DNA from: K189A clade bacterium
GTDB lineage: Bacteria; Pseudomonadota; Gammaproteobacteria; Pseudomonadales; Azotimanducaceae
Direction of reading: 5' to 3'
DNA: 36,626 bases
Assembly: GCA_902631405.1 (NCBI GenBank)
Contig: CACOYI010000015.1
Span: 1 to 36,626, forward strand
The position numbers were made by a program, and so were the translations under genes. Under the pieces are notes generated by a model. That model was not told the origin of the DNA. It saw only the letters and a program-made list of their open reading frames with translations, and did not search any database. How positions within the stretch are numbered: position 1 is the first letter of the stretch; every line of letters begins with the position of its first letter. This document shows, in pieces, positions 1 to 8,682 of the stretch.

Positions 1-2
1 CA

Positions 3-131
3 CCTTCAGGCAGCGAACTGGCTATAACACTGACAGAGTATTCTGAGCGTGGTGCAATTTATGGTGAGGAGGTGGCCTCTTTGATTCGGTATAACAAACT
101 AGAGGCATACGACTCTCCTCAATCTATCTAA
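3..131 (+). CDS. C-terminal fragment of an unidentified protein
   Basis: An open frame enters from the left edge and ends at TAA 129-131, giving the last 42 residues of a protein whose start lies outside the window. The tail is mixed polar and acidic (…GEEVASLIRYNKLEAYD…), with no membrane segment, cysteine or recognisable motif. The next gene starts 22 bp downstream on the same strand with its own ribosome binding site, so the two may share a transcript. The frame could be chance, but it stays open across the whole available stretch while the other two plus frames are closed. No function can be assigned. Confidence 0.5.
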   Translation, partial: PSGSELAITLTEYSERGAIYGEEVASLIRYNKLEAYDSPQSI

Positions 132-153
132 TAACCTTTAATAAGGAGTTATT

Positions 154-1269
154 GTGAATAGCAAAACTACCGGTACGCTTATGTTAACCGCATTGCTTGC
201 CTCATCTTTTCACTCATCCGCAGATATAGAATTCAAAAGACCGTTGCAACTAAACAAAGAGCAAGTTATCCAGGTCGGGGTCGAATATTCCTACTTCGAT
301 CTAGATCTCGATTTCCTGGATTATGCGAGTAATTTAGAGGGGAGATCTACGCCAGAAAGAAATGAAGCTATTAGATTAGATCTACATCTACCCCTAACTC
401 AGAGGATTACATTAGATTATCAGAGGTCTGATAATGAGGGGCTCATTTCACGAACTGCTCAGCCGTTCAAAACGCTCACGAAAGGCTTTGATCATCAGTT
501 GGACGCTTCATATTGGTTATTTCGTAGTAATGATTACTCTATTCTCCTTCATGCCGGCCTAAAGTACGCAAAACAAGGCCCAGTTAAATTGGACTGCTAT
601 GACTACAAAGGCGTGGTGGTAATTGGCGGCACGTGCGAGGAAGCTGATTTCAGACTTCTCGACGGAGATACATATCTAAGGACTAGAGAATTTGAGTATT
701 TTCCAGTCATGGAGACTGATGCAAACACAATTGGATTTAAACTCGGGGCAACACTGACTAATCAATTATTCGGGATGTCTACTTATCAATACCTAGGTTT
801 TGAACAAACCGAAGTAAACGTCAGACTCAAATCTAAACTATTAGAGATTACGGATCCCTTTCTTCTTCAAGTGGAATTCCAAGGATTGAGATTTGGAGAT
901 GTTCTCAACTTGATCAGAAGCGAGCTCCCCCAAGATGAGCCTTGGCTTGATAGAACATTTATCCTGGAAGCTGGAGCTCGAGTATCGATCAACGACACTT
1001 TCTTTGTAACGGGCAGCTTAACCCACTACATAGTATCTCGAGACAGTTATGTCGTCGGCGAACGGGAAACCGAGTACAACAATAATACCGGTTTGAATCT
1101 GGCTATTTGGATGCAATCTAGTGAAACTTTTAACATCTATTTGCGCGGAGAGGCTTCAACTAATAACGTACTCGGGTTCGAACCAATCGCCTACAACCGA
1201 AAATCCAGTAAATACTTCAAACACCCTTTCGGACAGTTGTCCTTAGGGTTCACGATTAAAGTCCCATAA
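154..1269 (+). CDS. Predicted outer-membrane beta-barrel protein
   Basis: This is a 371-residue exported protein starting at GTG with AAGGAG (143-148) well placed upstream. Residues 1-23 form a signal peptide (hydrophobic TLMLTALLASSF, cleavage likely after HSSA). The mature part is rich in alternating hydrophobic/polar strands with aromatic ends (VGVEYSYFDL, IRLDLHLPL, YSILLHAGLKYA, QLSLGFTIKVP), as expected of an outer-membrane beta-barrel. The chain ends in a strand but lacks the usual terminal Phe. One Cys pair (near residues 149 and 161) may form a loop disulfide. I do not recognise the family, and no substrate is suggested. Transcription ends at the hairpin just after the stop. The gene converges on the large exported protein gene at 1319-5572. 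Confidence 0.75.
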   Translation: MNSKTTGTLMLTALLASSFHSSADIEFKRPLQLNKEQVIQVGVEYSYFDLDLDFLDYASNLEGRSTPERNEAIRLDLHLPLTQRITLDYQRSDNEGLISRTAQPFKTLTKGFDHQLDASYWLFRSNDYSILLHAGLKYAKQGPVKLDCYDYKGVVVIGGTCEEADFRLLDGDTYLRTREFEYFPVMETDANTIGFKLGATLTNQLFGMSTYQYLGFEQTEVNVRLKSKLLEITDPFLLQVEFQGLRFGDVLNLIRSELPQDEPWLDRTFILEAGARVSINDTFFVTGSLTHYIVSRDSYVVGERETEYNNNTGLNLAIWMQSSETFNIYLRGEASTNNVLGFEPIAYNRKSSKYFKHPFGQLSLGFTIKVP

Positions 1270-1272
1270 AAA

Positions 1273-1300
1273 AAGGCCTCAATAACGAGGCCTTCTTTCT
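1273..1300. terminator. Bidirectional rho-independent terminator
   Basis: A perfect 8-bp stem, AAGGCCTC (1273-1280) with GAGGCCTT (1287-1294), has a 6-nt loop and lies between two convergent genes. On the plus strand a C/T-rich tail follows. On the minus strand the stem is followed by a run of seven T (complement of 1266-1274, partly shared with the stem), so it should work best for the minus-strand gene ending at 1319. Confidence 0.85.
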
Positions 1301-1318
1301 CTACGAATGGTCTGCGTG

Positions 1319-4300
1319 CTAGGTACCAGCGTTCGCCCCACAGAACACTTCACCCTGGACAACACAGGTTTTGCCATCCTCTATGAGTGCTGGAGTATCT
1401 GCATAGCCTTTACAGGTCGCCGTTTGGGCAGTAGCTTGTGGCTCAGCACCGATAAACTCTTCGAGGTTATCGGCACATCCGTCACGATCCCAATCCAAAG
1501 GACCTACCGCTCTTAGCTTTTGATCAGGCACAAGGTCATCTTTAGTGCCTTCATAAAGAGCCGTGTACTTATCGCGCAGGTCTGCCACCACGGCCCCGTT
1601 AACCGTAATGGTTCCATCGGCCTTAGTAAGCCACTCCTCTCCATCAAGGGCCTTTATCTTATAGGTCGTCGTCGCGTCTGTCGCGTCCTCAAGAATTCCG
1701 CCATCTGGAATCGTGAATCGATTGAGATATCGATAGGTTGGTTTCCAGTCGTTAACAAATTCGCCTAGATCTTCACCCGTTGCGGTGTCAAAGACAAAAC
1801 CAGGTATTCCCCAGAGTTCGCCAAATCCTGCATACTCAAGGCGAATACGCTTTCCGGCGTCCTTTCCGAACACGTTATTGCCATTAGCATCAACGGTATC
1901 TGGAACCTCGTAGTACATCACCATTGGCTCCGTTATATCAACTACCTCTCCTATGACAGCGTCGGTAGCCACGGCGTTTGCATATATCACCTCAAAACTT
2001 GGCCTACTTTCCATTGAGATGTTGTACTTTGTATCCACAACTCCTTCCCAGAGCTTGTTACCACAATAACGAGTGTTTGCGGTGCTGGTTCCATAGACCG
2101 GGTGATTATCGTAAGTCTCAGAACCAGACTGTCCATTCTTTCGGCATTCCATCTTAGAAAGATCCGTGTCTAAGATGAGCTCACCGGTACGAATACCCCA
2201 AGCCACTTCTTGGTCCCAACCTTCTCGAGTTTGGAAACGCTTACCTTGAAGAGCCATCTCAGGGTTTTCCATTTGGGAAAGAAGCTGAGAGTTCGCAGCT
2301 CCTTTGGATAACGCAACCCCGTTCTGGTCAAGTATTGAACCGCTGCTAACTGTGTAGTACCACATATCGGCCAGCTCGAGCCCTTCAGCATACTCACCTG
2401 CCATTCGGCTTTCAGTACGAAGAACATCACTATCTTCGTAAACCTCAAAGTTAAGAGCCGCGTAACGGAAGGGATCAGATACAGTAAGGTCACCTGTATC
2501 GTTTTCCCAATCCCAAGTCTCCCAATCACGGTTTTCTTTAACTATCGCCAGATCAGTATCCACGATTTGAATTGTCGCGGTATATCTGCCGTTATGGTTG
2601 CCTCCAGCTGTGAAGAAGCTATCTAAGTTTCCTATCGAATAGAGATCACTCAAGCCCCCATGGTGGCCACCGAAAATTCGGAATACTTTCCATGAGATAC
2701 CGGCTCCATCTTCAGCGGTTCCGGTAGATATTACCCCACCACCATAAGCGTAAGAATCTACATTTGAATTACCGTAAGTACCGGTGATCGCCTGCCCGCC
2801 GCTAGTTATGAGAGTCATCGTCGTAGACGATGTTTCTGGGATTGATACGGTAAACTTCGAGCCATCCGAAGACCAATTAAGTGTTGCCTCGGAGCTCAAA
2901 GACATCTCTGTACCGTCTCTCTTATCATCATCTCCTTCATATAAAGTGACGATCATTTTCATTGTACCTGACGCGCCCGCCGCAGGTATCTCTTTCAAAT
3001 CGAAATGAAGTGAGGGAGCTATACCATGGTCAGCTGCGTTGGAGGAGTTCTCTAGCAACTTATTCAGATTGGTCACGTTAAAACCATCCCATGACCACAT
3101 TTCCATCTTCTGGATACAATATACTTCTTCATCATAATCGGACACTACAGCGCCAGGAGTGGAAGATGTGTAATCGTCATCACAATAATTGTACGTCCAT
3201 CCATCCCCTCTTGAATGAAGCTGCAAATTAGAATCTGCACTCACGTAATCCGTGACAGCAAAGACTTCTTTACCTAGTTTTATTTGCTTGTTTGTGTTGG
3301 TGGTCAACGAAGAGACAGGAGTAAAGTTGCTCGTCGCTTCTCCTAAACTATTGAAACCACGATCAACCTCAGAGTAGGTAATGTCCGCCTTCAAGTACTC
3401 CCCTACGTCAGCATAAGGCGTAGAAACGTACTGCTGGTTGTAGTTTTCGTTCAGCGCATCCGTAAAAGTTTGCTGAACCAGCGCCGAGTCCAAGCACTCC
3501 CTAATGCAGTATAGTTTAGAAGCACCCGCCGTCGTCATGTCTGCAGCAACGTCGGCAACAGAAACATTGTCGCTCGATTCGGTGCGAATACCACCCTTGT
3601 AAGATCCTCGACCCCCGTAGGTTACTCCGGCCTCTGCTGCAGCAACTGTTCCGTCTTCTTTTTCGTAAACTAGTTCGTCAGCATAAGTCGGGAACGTCAT
3701 GGAGGCATTACTTATCTCATACCACTGTCTTGTGTCATGAGACCAGACTCCTAGGTTCCGCGTTTCTTTGTGGTACCAGTCCTCGTAAGTCACCACGGTC
3801 TCATTCGTTTGAGAGTTTATGGTCGTCGTCTTACCCCACTCTTTGATCATTTTCGACTGCCAGTCTGCGATCGTAAAACTCACGGGCGTCTCAAGATCGG
3901 TCGCATTATAACCTTGGCGAAAGCTTATGCCCTTAGTCAGAGTGAACGTTGACGTTTCGGCGTCGAAGCTTCCTTCGTACTCATCGTAGCTGTCATTCCA
4001 GCTCTCACCGAAAAGCGACTTGTACTCGTTCAACCACCACCAGTCATTTACGTGCAAAGCCAGGGTGAGGCCGTCTATTGAGTTCAAAGAAACGTAGGAA
4101 GTCGTTCTTTTTTCGATTCTAAGATCTTGCGAACGAAGGGTATACGTCTGCTCTGCGCCTTCATTTGCTGAACTATCAAAACTTTCCCGAACAAACTCTA
4201 GATCATCAGATATTAGGGATCGGCCTCTTGGGTCAACATGGACCCCCCAGTAATCAGCCCAAGCATGGACGGGAACCTGCCCCGTATTTCCATCAGGGAA

Positions 4301-5572
4301 AGTTTTTTCTACAAACGCTATTAGCGGAAACCCTCCGGCAGCTAAATCCAGCCGGGAGCCATCCGTGTTGTACACACCATAGCGCCAAACATTACGTTGG
4401 GCCTTTGATCGGTCAGTTGTAAAGCACTCCTCGCCAATTACTAATTCAAACTCTTCATTATCAGCATATATGGAAAGATTATCAGTGCCGGCATCCACGT
4501 CGTAGATGATTGTTTCAGTTGGTGCCCAAGGATCTTCTACATAGCCATCTTGGCTCAATACATAAGCCTCGAGGTCCGATTCCTGCTCAGGCGTTAGGAG
4601 TCCAGCCTCCAAATCTTGAAACGCCTTTTCCCATATCGCATCATTCGAAACATAGACTTCCTCAACCTCAGACTCTTTCGGGAAATCTAGCTTCTCTGCC
4701 TGAAACAAGCGACGACAAAACCCTTTGTCAGCAGCACTGAGATAGTACTGATAGTAGGCAAAAATATTGACCTGCAGATCCCTGACTTCGTCTGGACTCA
4801 ATGATTGGTAGGGGTCGCCCTGAGTTTCCCAGTCCCAATTCATAAAGCCTGCGTACTCGCCATAAACGCCTGATTTATCTCCATTGGTTTTAAAGAATGC
4901 AACCACATTGCCCTCTTGACCCTGAGAATATTCCTTGTACTTCAGTGTCGAGCCTTTTGCGGAAAGATAACCTTGACCAAGAAACATGCCGTCCTCTACA
5001 CCAAACTGATCGAATCCGCCGAAAACGTCTTGAGATCCATCCGCATGCATCGAAAACTTCATGGTGAAGTCCCCGTTTGGAGAGGTTTCCGTAACGCCTC
5101 CACTCTGAGTCGTATCGACGTAAATCTTTTGGTCGAATTCATCTTCGCTTTGGGCTTTACTCGAAACCCACGTCTTCGCTTTAACGGGCGAGACCGAGCT
5201 TAAACGAGTGACATTTAAGACTGCCGTTGTAGCCGTTTTTGAGGAAGTTGTAGTCGAAGTAGTCGAAGAGGCAGTGGTTGACGATGACGCACTGGTCGCA
5301 GTCGCAGATGACTGGTCACCAGAGGTATCCGACTTACCAGTGGTGCAGTCCTCTTCGTAGATGGTTGCTGCATAAGGCCCAGCGTTTACGAATGCATCTG
5401 CCCGCATATTTGAGACAAAGCACATAATCTGATTAATAGAGGTCAGCGCGTTATTGAGCGACTGACCCTCCACGTAAAAGTTAGCCTTATCGTCGTCATA
5501 AGCCGTCGATAGCGCGAATTGAGAGAACAACAGCGCCAGTATAGAAATGCTTGTTTTTACTAATTTCATCAT
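1319..5572 (-). CDS. Very large exported protein of unknown function
   Basis: A 1417-residue protein. Residues 1-24 are a signal peptide (ISILALLFSQFALSTA). An N-terminal module of about 25-80 holds two cysteines (C51, C76) around a conserved-looking NxGPY segment. Residues about 83-117 are an almost pure Ser/Thr linker. The long central part is acidic and very rich in Trp, Tyr, Asp and Gly, consistent with extracellular beta structure. Near the C-terminus DWDRDGC (1360-1366) resembles a thrombospondin type-3 or EF-like calcium site, followed by further cysteines. The start codon lies one base after the stop of the lipoprotein gene (TAAGATG), with GGTGGAG inside the lipoprotein's last codons, so the two are probably translationally coupled. 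I recognise no catalytic motif. It could be a surface-displayed adhesin, matrix or binding protein tethered through its lipoprotein partner, which is inference. Confidence 0.8.
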   Translation of the reverse strand: MMKLVKTSISILALLFSQFALSTAYDDDKANFYVEGQSLNNALTSINQIMCFVSNMRADAFVNAGPYAATIYEEDCTTGKSDTSGDQSSATATSASSSTTASSTTSTTTSSKTATTAVLNVTRLSSVSPVKAKTWVSSKAQSEDEFDQKIYVDTTQSGGVTETSPNGDFTMKFSMHADGSQDVFGGFDQFGVEDGMFLGQGYLSAKGSTLKYKEYSQGQEGNVVAFFKTNGDKSGVYGEYAGFMNWDWETQGDPYQSLSPDEVRDLQVNIFAYYQYYLSAADKGFCRRLFQAEKLDFPKESEVEEVYVSNDAIWEKAFQDLEAGLLTPEQESDLEAYVLSQDGYVEDPWAPTETIIYDVDAGTDNLSIYADNEEFELVIGEECFTTDRSKAQRNVWRYGVYNTDGSRLDLAAGGFPLIAFVEKTFPDGNTGQVPVHAWADYWGVHVDPRGRSLISDDLEFVRESFDSSANEGAEQTYTLRSQDLRIEKRTTSYVSLNSIDGLTLALHVNDWWWLNEYKSLFGESWNDSYDEYEGSFDAETSTFTLTKGISFRQGYNATDLETPVSFTIADWQSKMIKEWGKTTTINSQTNETVVTYEDWYHKETRNLGVWSHDTRQWYEISNASMTFPTYADELVYEKEDGTVAAAEAGVTYGGRGSYKGGIRTESSDNVSVADVAADMTTAGASKLYCIRECLDSALVQQTFTDALNENYNQQYVSTPYADVGEYLKADITYSEVDRGFNSLGEATSNFTPVSSLTTNTNKQIKLGKEVFAVTDYVSADSNLQLHSRGDGWTYNYCDDDYTSSTPGAVVSDYDEEVYCIQKMEMWSWDGFNVTNLNKLLENSSNAADHGIAPSLHFDLKEIPAAGASGTMKMIVTLYEGDDDKRDGTEMSLSSEATLNWSSDGSKFTVSIPETSSTTMTLITSGGQAITGTYGNSNVDSYAYGGGVISTGTAEDGAGISWKVFRIFGGHHGGLSDLYSIGNLDSFFTAGGNHNGRYTATIQIVDTDLAIVKENRDWETWDWENDTGDLTVSDPFRYAALNFEVYEDSDVLRTESRMAGEYAEGLELADMWYYTVSSGSILDQNGVALSKGAANSQLLSQMENPEMALQGKRFQTREGWDQEVAWGIRTGELILDTDLSKMECRKNGQSGSETYDNHPVYGTSTANTRYCGNKLWEGVVDTKYNISMESRPSFEVIYANAVATDAVIGEVVDITEPMVMYYEVPDTVDANGNNVFGKDAGKRIRLEYAGFGELWGIPGFVFDTATGEDLGEFVNDWKPTYRYLNRFTIPDGGILEDATDATTTYKIKALDGEEWLTKADGTITVNGAVVADLRDKYTALYEGTKDDLVPDQKLRAVGPLDWDRDGCADNLEEFIGAEPQATAQTATCKGYADTPALIEDGKTCVVQGEVFCGANAGT

Positions 5573-5573
5573 C

Positions 5574-7331
5574 TTACTCCACCGTCTCCAATACAGTTAT
5601 ATTCTTGGGTAGCGTATACCCCGTCGTGACAGCAGTTGTTTCTGCTGCAGCGACCGCAGTCTGCGCCTCATCCAGAGATGCCGTTACCGCCGTCGAAAGC
5701 GATGCAATGGCGGTGCTGGCGGCCGTCGTATCTCCGCTAGCAACAGCCGCGACGACTGTTACTACAGTAGTTGAAATGCTTGTCAGGATATCTGTCTGAA
5801 ACTCCTTGACGTAAGTAACGGCCGCAGCCGCTGTGACGTCAGTCAAAAGCTTTATCTGATCTACTACCGCGACTACGTTCTCAGTAACCGCTGTGATCGC
5901 CGAGGTATAGTTCGCTACGACCACAGAGGTGTCGATGTTAGCTGCATATGCGGTTACTGCTGCGGTCATCGCCGCTTGTATCGCATCACCCGTCGTCAGA
6001 GAAACACCGGCCTTGGCTTGAGTTAGAAGCCCCGAGGCGACTGCATTTACCATCCCCACTATTCTCGTAGCTTTGGTACCACTACTGCTTGTATCTACAA
6101 GCTCTGTGGCCGCCTGCAAGATTGCAGCGACCTGTAAATTTGCCTTCTGAACCGCTTGAGCAACCGCAGCAGTTGCTGAGTCTGCACTTTGAGCTTCAGA
6201 CCAAACATCTTTAGTTAACAATTGCTCAGGAGTTAGATCTGTGATGCCAAGTGCCGCCAATACCTGCGTCTTTTCTGTGTCATTCGCCGCAGAGGCTATA
6301 ATCGTCGAGATTGGTGTTATGTACGCGGACGCTGTCTCTGTGGCGGGCACGTCTGCGACTAGAGCTAGGTCAGGGAGTTCAGTTCCTGTGCTGGTATCCG
6401 TTCCACCGATAGCAACAAGCTTCGGAGTCACTCCGGCTGCCGCATCGGCCTTTTCGACAAAATAGTATCCGTTAGAGTCTGATGAGGTGCTAGGTTCGCC
6501 TGAATCTTGAACAGCATCTCCATCCAAGTCGATGAATACATTTGAACCCGAGACTGGTCCATCAATAACTCTGCCTTCATAAGCATCTTTGACAGTTACT
6601 GTCATGGCAAGGGTGGAGGTCTCCGTCCCTTCGGTAGCAGTGAAAGTGACCTCGTAGGTGTTGCTACTATCTGAATCTACCGGATTCTCAAAGTCAGGTG
6701 CAGCATTAAAAGTCAGAGCATTCATGTTCGATAGCGTGAACTTAGAGAGATCTGCACCACCGGTCATGGTCACAGCACCCGCGGCTGCTATCGTTGCCAC
6801 AGAAGTGCCTCCCTCGACTAGACTTTGAGCTGCCGTTGTGGTGAACGCAGGTGATGCAACATCCGTGACCGTAATCTCGATTGTCAAAGAAACGGCATCA
6901 TTTGTTCCATCAGAAACGGTTACGATAATTGTATAAACATTGGTGCCCGCAGCGCTTCCGGGCGCCTCAAAATCAGGCGCCGCAGCAAACGCTAGCGCGC
7001 CCGTCGACTCATTGAGTGTAAAGAGAGCGTCGTCCGCCCCACCACCAAATGCGAAGGTTAAGGTGTCCCCCTCGTCATCTGAGGCTTCAAGTGTTGCCAC
7101 AGCGGTTGCTCCCTCTGCAACGGATGCCGTCCCACTGGTCGTAAACGCAGGAGCGTTATTTGTGGTGCCGCCTCCTCCACCGCCGGACCCGGATCCCCCT
7201 GATCCAGAACCGCCGGACCCGGATCCCCCTGATCCAGAACCACCAGAGCTAGAACCTCCGCCACCACTGCCCCCGCAAGCTACAAGAGAGGCAATGGCTA
7301 GAACATAAAAAGCCGACTTTAAAAAATTCAA
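5574..7331 (-). CDS. Surface lipoprotein with Gly/Ser linker and cadherin-like domains
   Basis: A 585-residue lipoprotein starting at TTG with AAGGGG upstream. The signal peptide ends in the lipobox LVAC (C19). Asp is not at +2, so outer-membrane sorting is expected. Residues 20-55 are a nearly pure Gly/Ser linker. Two cadherin-like repeats follow (about 58-157 and 159-249), each with the AAPDFE(A/N)P signature and a terminal (I/V)TVxD strand. Then comes a short module (250-292) with FIDLDGDAVQDSGEP, which looks like the calcium-binding segment of SdrD-B/carboxypeptidase-regulatory domains. Residues about 330-570 are Ala/Thr/Val-rich and helical. The gene is first in a two-gene operon with the giant exported protein. 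A good sigma-70-like promoter lies upstream. Likely role: calcium-stiffened surface stalk or adhesin (inference). Confidence 0.82.
   Translation of the reverse strand: MNFLKSAFYVLAIASLVACGGSGGGGSSSGGSGSGGSGSGGSGSGGSGSGGGGGGTTNNAPAFTTSGTASVAEGATAVATLEASDDEGDTLTFAFGGGADDALFTLNESTGALAFAAAPDFEAPGSAAGTNVYTIIVTVSDGTNDAVSLTIEITVTDVASPAFTTTAAQSLVEGGTSVATIAAAGAVTMTGGADLSKFTLSNMNALTFNAAPDFENPVDSDSSNTYEVTFTATEGTETSTLAMTVTVKDAYEGRVIDGPVSGSNVFIDLDGDAVQDSGEPSTSSDSNGYYFVEKADAAAGVTPKLVAIGGTDTSTGTELPDLALVADVPATETASAYITPISTIIASAANDTEKTQVLAALGITDLTPEQLLTKDVWSEAQSADSATAAVAQAVQKANLQVAAILQAATELVDTSSSGTKATRIVGMVNAVASGLLTQAKAGVSLTTGDAIQAAMTAAVTAYAANIDTSVVVANYTSAITAVTENVVAVVDQIKLLTDVTAAAAVTYVKEFQTDILTSISTTVVTVVAAVASGDTTAASTAIASLSTAVTASLDEAQTAVAAAETTAVTTGYTLPKNITVLETVE
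7181..7240. repeat. Two perfect 30-bp tandem repeats in the Gly/Ser linker
   Basis: Positions 7181-7210 and 7211-7240 are identical (unit begins CGCCGGACCCGGATCCCCCT). A decayed partial third copy follows at 7241-7260. The unit is ten codons long, so gain or loss changes linker length without breaking the frame of the lipoprotein gene. Confidence 0.9.
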
Positions 7332-7367
7332 GATGTTGTCCCCTTACAATCCGACACGTAACACATG

Positions 7368-7396
7368 GTTATCACGCTTTATTGACGAAATGTCAA
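7368..7396 (-). promoter_or_regulatory. Sigma-70-like promoter of the lipoprotein operon
   Basis: On the minus strand a perfect -35 TTGACA (7396-7391) is followed after 17 bp by GATAAC (7373-7368), which matches four of six bases of the -10 consensus. It sits about 37 bp upstream of the TTG start at 7331, leaving a short leader containing AAGGGG. Confidence 0.55.
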
Positions 7397-7453
7397 CTTT
7401 TCTGGCCGTCCAGAGTCAACTTTAAGTGTAGAACACCACAAATAAAAGAATGG

Positions 7454-7482
7454 TTGCCCAACCTGGCCTAAAACGTTATACC
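7454..7482 (+). promoter_or_regulatory. Possible promoter of the SDR reductase gene
   Basis: TTGCCC (7454-7459) and TATACC (7477-7482) are separated by 17 bp in the 261-bp divergent region before the gene at 7593. Each matches four of six consensus bases. Nothing else distinctive was seen in the rest of this intergenic stretch (7332-7592). Confidence 0.35.
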
Positions 7483-7592
7483 AGTCAGAATTTAGATAAA
7501 CGAACGCTTACTGGGGCATTAGAAATTCTACAAGGCACACTCGTCAGATTCACAAACTGCATTTACGGAAAATAAACGGAAAGGGGGTATAT

Positions 7593-8669
7593 ATGGCACC
7601 AATTGCAAGGAACAGCACAGTTGCTGTCACCGGTGCTGCCGGTTTCATCGGAGGATGGGTCGTTAAATTACTCTTAGACCGAGGTTATCGAGTGAGAGCA
7701 TGCGTCAGGGATGCAAACGATCTCACAAAAACAGAATTCTTATACCAGTTACCCGCTTATGCTTCTGGCCGTCTTACCATTCACTCAGCGGATTTGGATG
7801 TTGAAGGATGTTTCGACGATATCTTTAAAGGCTGCCATGGTTTGTGCCACGTATCACACGTCTCAGACTACACCGACCCGAGCTATATGATTCGGGTCTG
7901 CAACCACATTATCGAAAGCATCAACAATTCAAATTCAATTAATCGGGTGATCGTCACCTCAAGCATCGCAGCCGTGATGTCAGAAGCCGACGTTCAAGAG
8001 TTTGTTAAAAGGCCGGTTTTTTATGAGGACCGATACCCCGACGAGGCGAGCCCCAAGCGTAAACACGACAGAGGACAAGGTTATTCGTTGGGGAAGGTAG
8101 ACTTGGAGAGGATGTTTACAGATGCAGCCGAGAAAAATGGCGTATGGGACTGCATACGCGTTTGCCCAGCCGATAACGTAGGTCCCATTCTCAGTGCTCA
8201 TCAAAAGAACATGGGTCCTTGGCAGCATATCATAGAGGGCATGTTACTAGGACAGTATGAACAAACGGGCGCCTACCGACCATGGATGACGGTTGATGTG
8301 AGAGATGACGCAGAATGTCATATCCGACTCCTGGAAAACGTTGACGTAAAAAACGGCGAACGTTTCATAGCTTGGTCCACGGATGTCAGAAATGTTGAAG
8401 ATGTATGCCGGTCTATCGATCGATTGTTACCAGAGCTTGGTCATGCCACTCCGGAGGTTAATGACCCATTCCCTGATAGAATAAAAGCAAGAGAAGAAGA
8501 ACTCCGATCGATCTGGGCGGGCGTTGAACTAAGGAACGATCGCATCGTTGATGCTACAGGCATAACTTTTCGTTCACTAGATACATCAATACGCGATTGC
8601 GTCGAGTCCTTGATTTCAGTTGCTGGTGTAAAACCGGTCCTTCGCGAAGGCTTCAAACTTCAAGAATAA
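7593..8669 (+). CDS. NAD(P)-dependent extended SDR, dihydroflavonol-reductase-like
   Basis: A 358-residue cytoplasmic oxidoreductase of the NAD-dependent epimerase/dehydratase superfamily. The N-terminal Rossmann fold carries TGAAGFIGG (13-21), the GxxGxxG dinucleotide loop of extended SDRs. VRACVRD (34-40), with basic residues after strand 2, favours NADP(H), as in dihydroflavonol 4-reductase and cinnamoyl-CoA reductase relatives. VTSS (121-124) supplies the catalytic Ser, and YSLGK gives Tyr164 and Lys168. The C-terminal half is the variable substrate domain. The start has AAAGGGGG seven to eight bases upstream. The likely reaction is reduction of a ketone or aldehyde on a hydrophobic or acyl substrate; the exact substrate is unknown. 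It converges, 13 bp apart, with the oxygenase gene at 8683. Confidence 0.82.
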   Translation: MAPIARNSTVAVTGAAGFIGGWVVKLLLDRGYRVRACVRDANDLTKTEFLYQLPAYASGRLTIHSADLDVEGCFDDIFKGCHGLCHVSHVSDYTDPSYMIRVCNHIIESINNSNSINRVIVTSSIAAVMSEADVQEFVKRPVFYEDRYPDEASPKRKHDRGQGYSLGKVDLERMFTDAAEKNGVWDCIRVCPADNVGPILSAHQKNMGPWQHIIEGMLLGQYEQTGAYRPWMTVDVRDDAECHIRLLENVDVKNGERFIAWSTDVRNVEDVCRSIDRLLPELGHATPEVNDPFPDRIKAREEELRSIWAGVELRNDRIVDATGITFRSLDTSIRDCVESLISVAGVKPVLREGFKLQE

Positions 8670-8682
8670 TGAAGAAAATCCC

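Noticed and set aside
7181-7240. CRISPR-like direct repeats
   Set aside because: The repeats are tandem without spacers, in coding sequence, and only two full copies exist.
6940-7308. Long plus-strand frame rich in Pro-Asp-Pro
   Set aside because: It is the antisense of the Gly/Ser linker and Ala-rich cadherin region of the lipoprotein gene; composition mirrors the real gene and there is no ribosome binding site.
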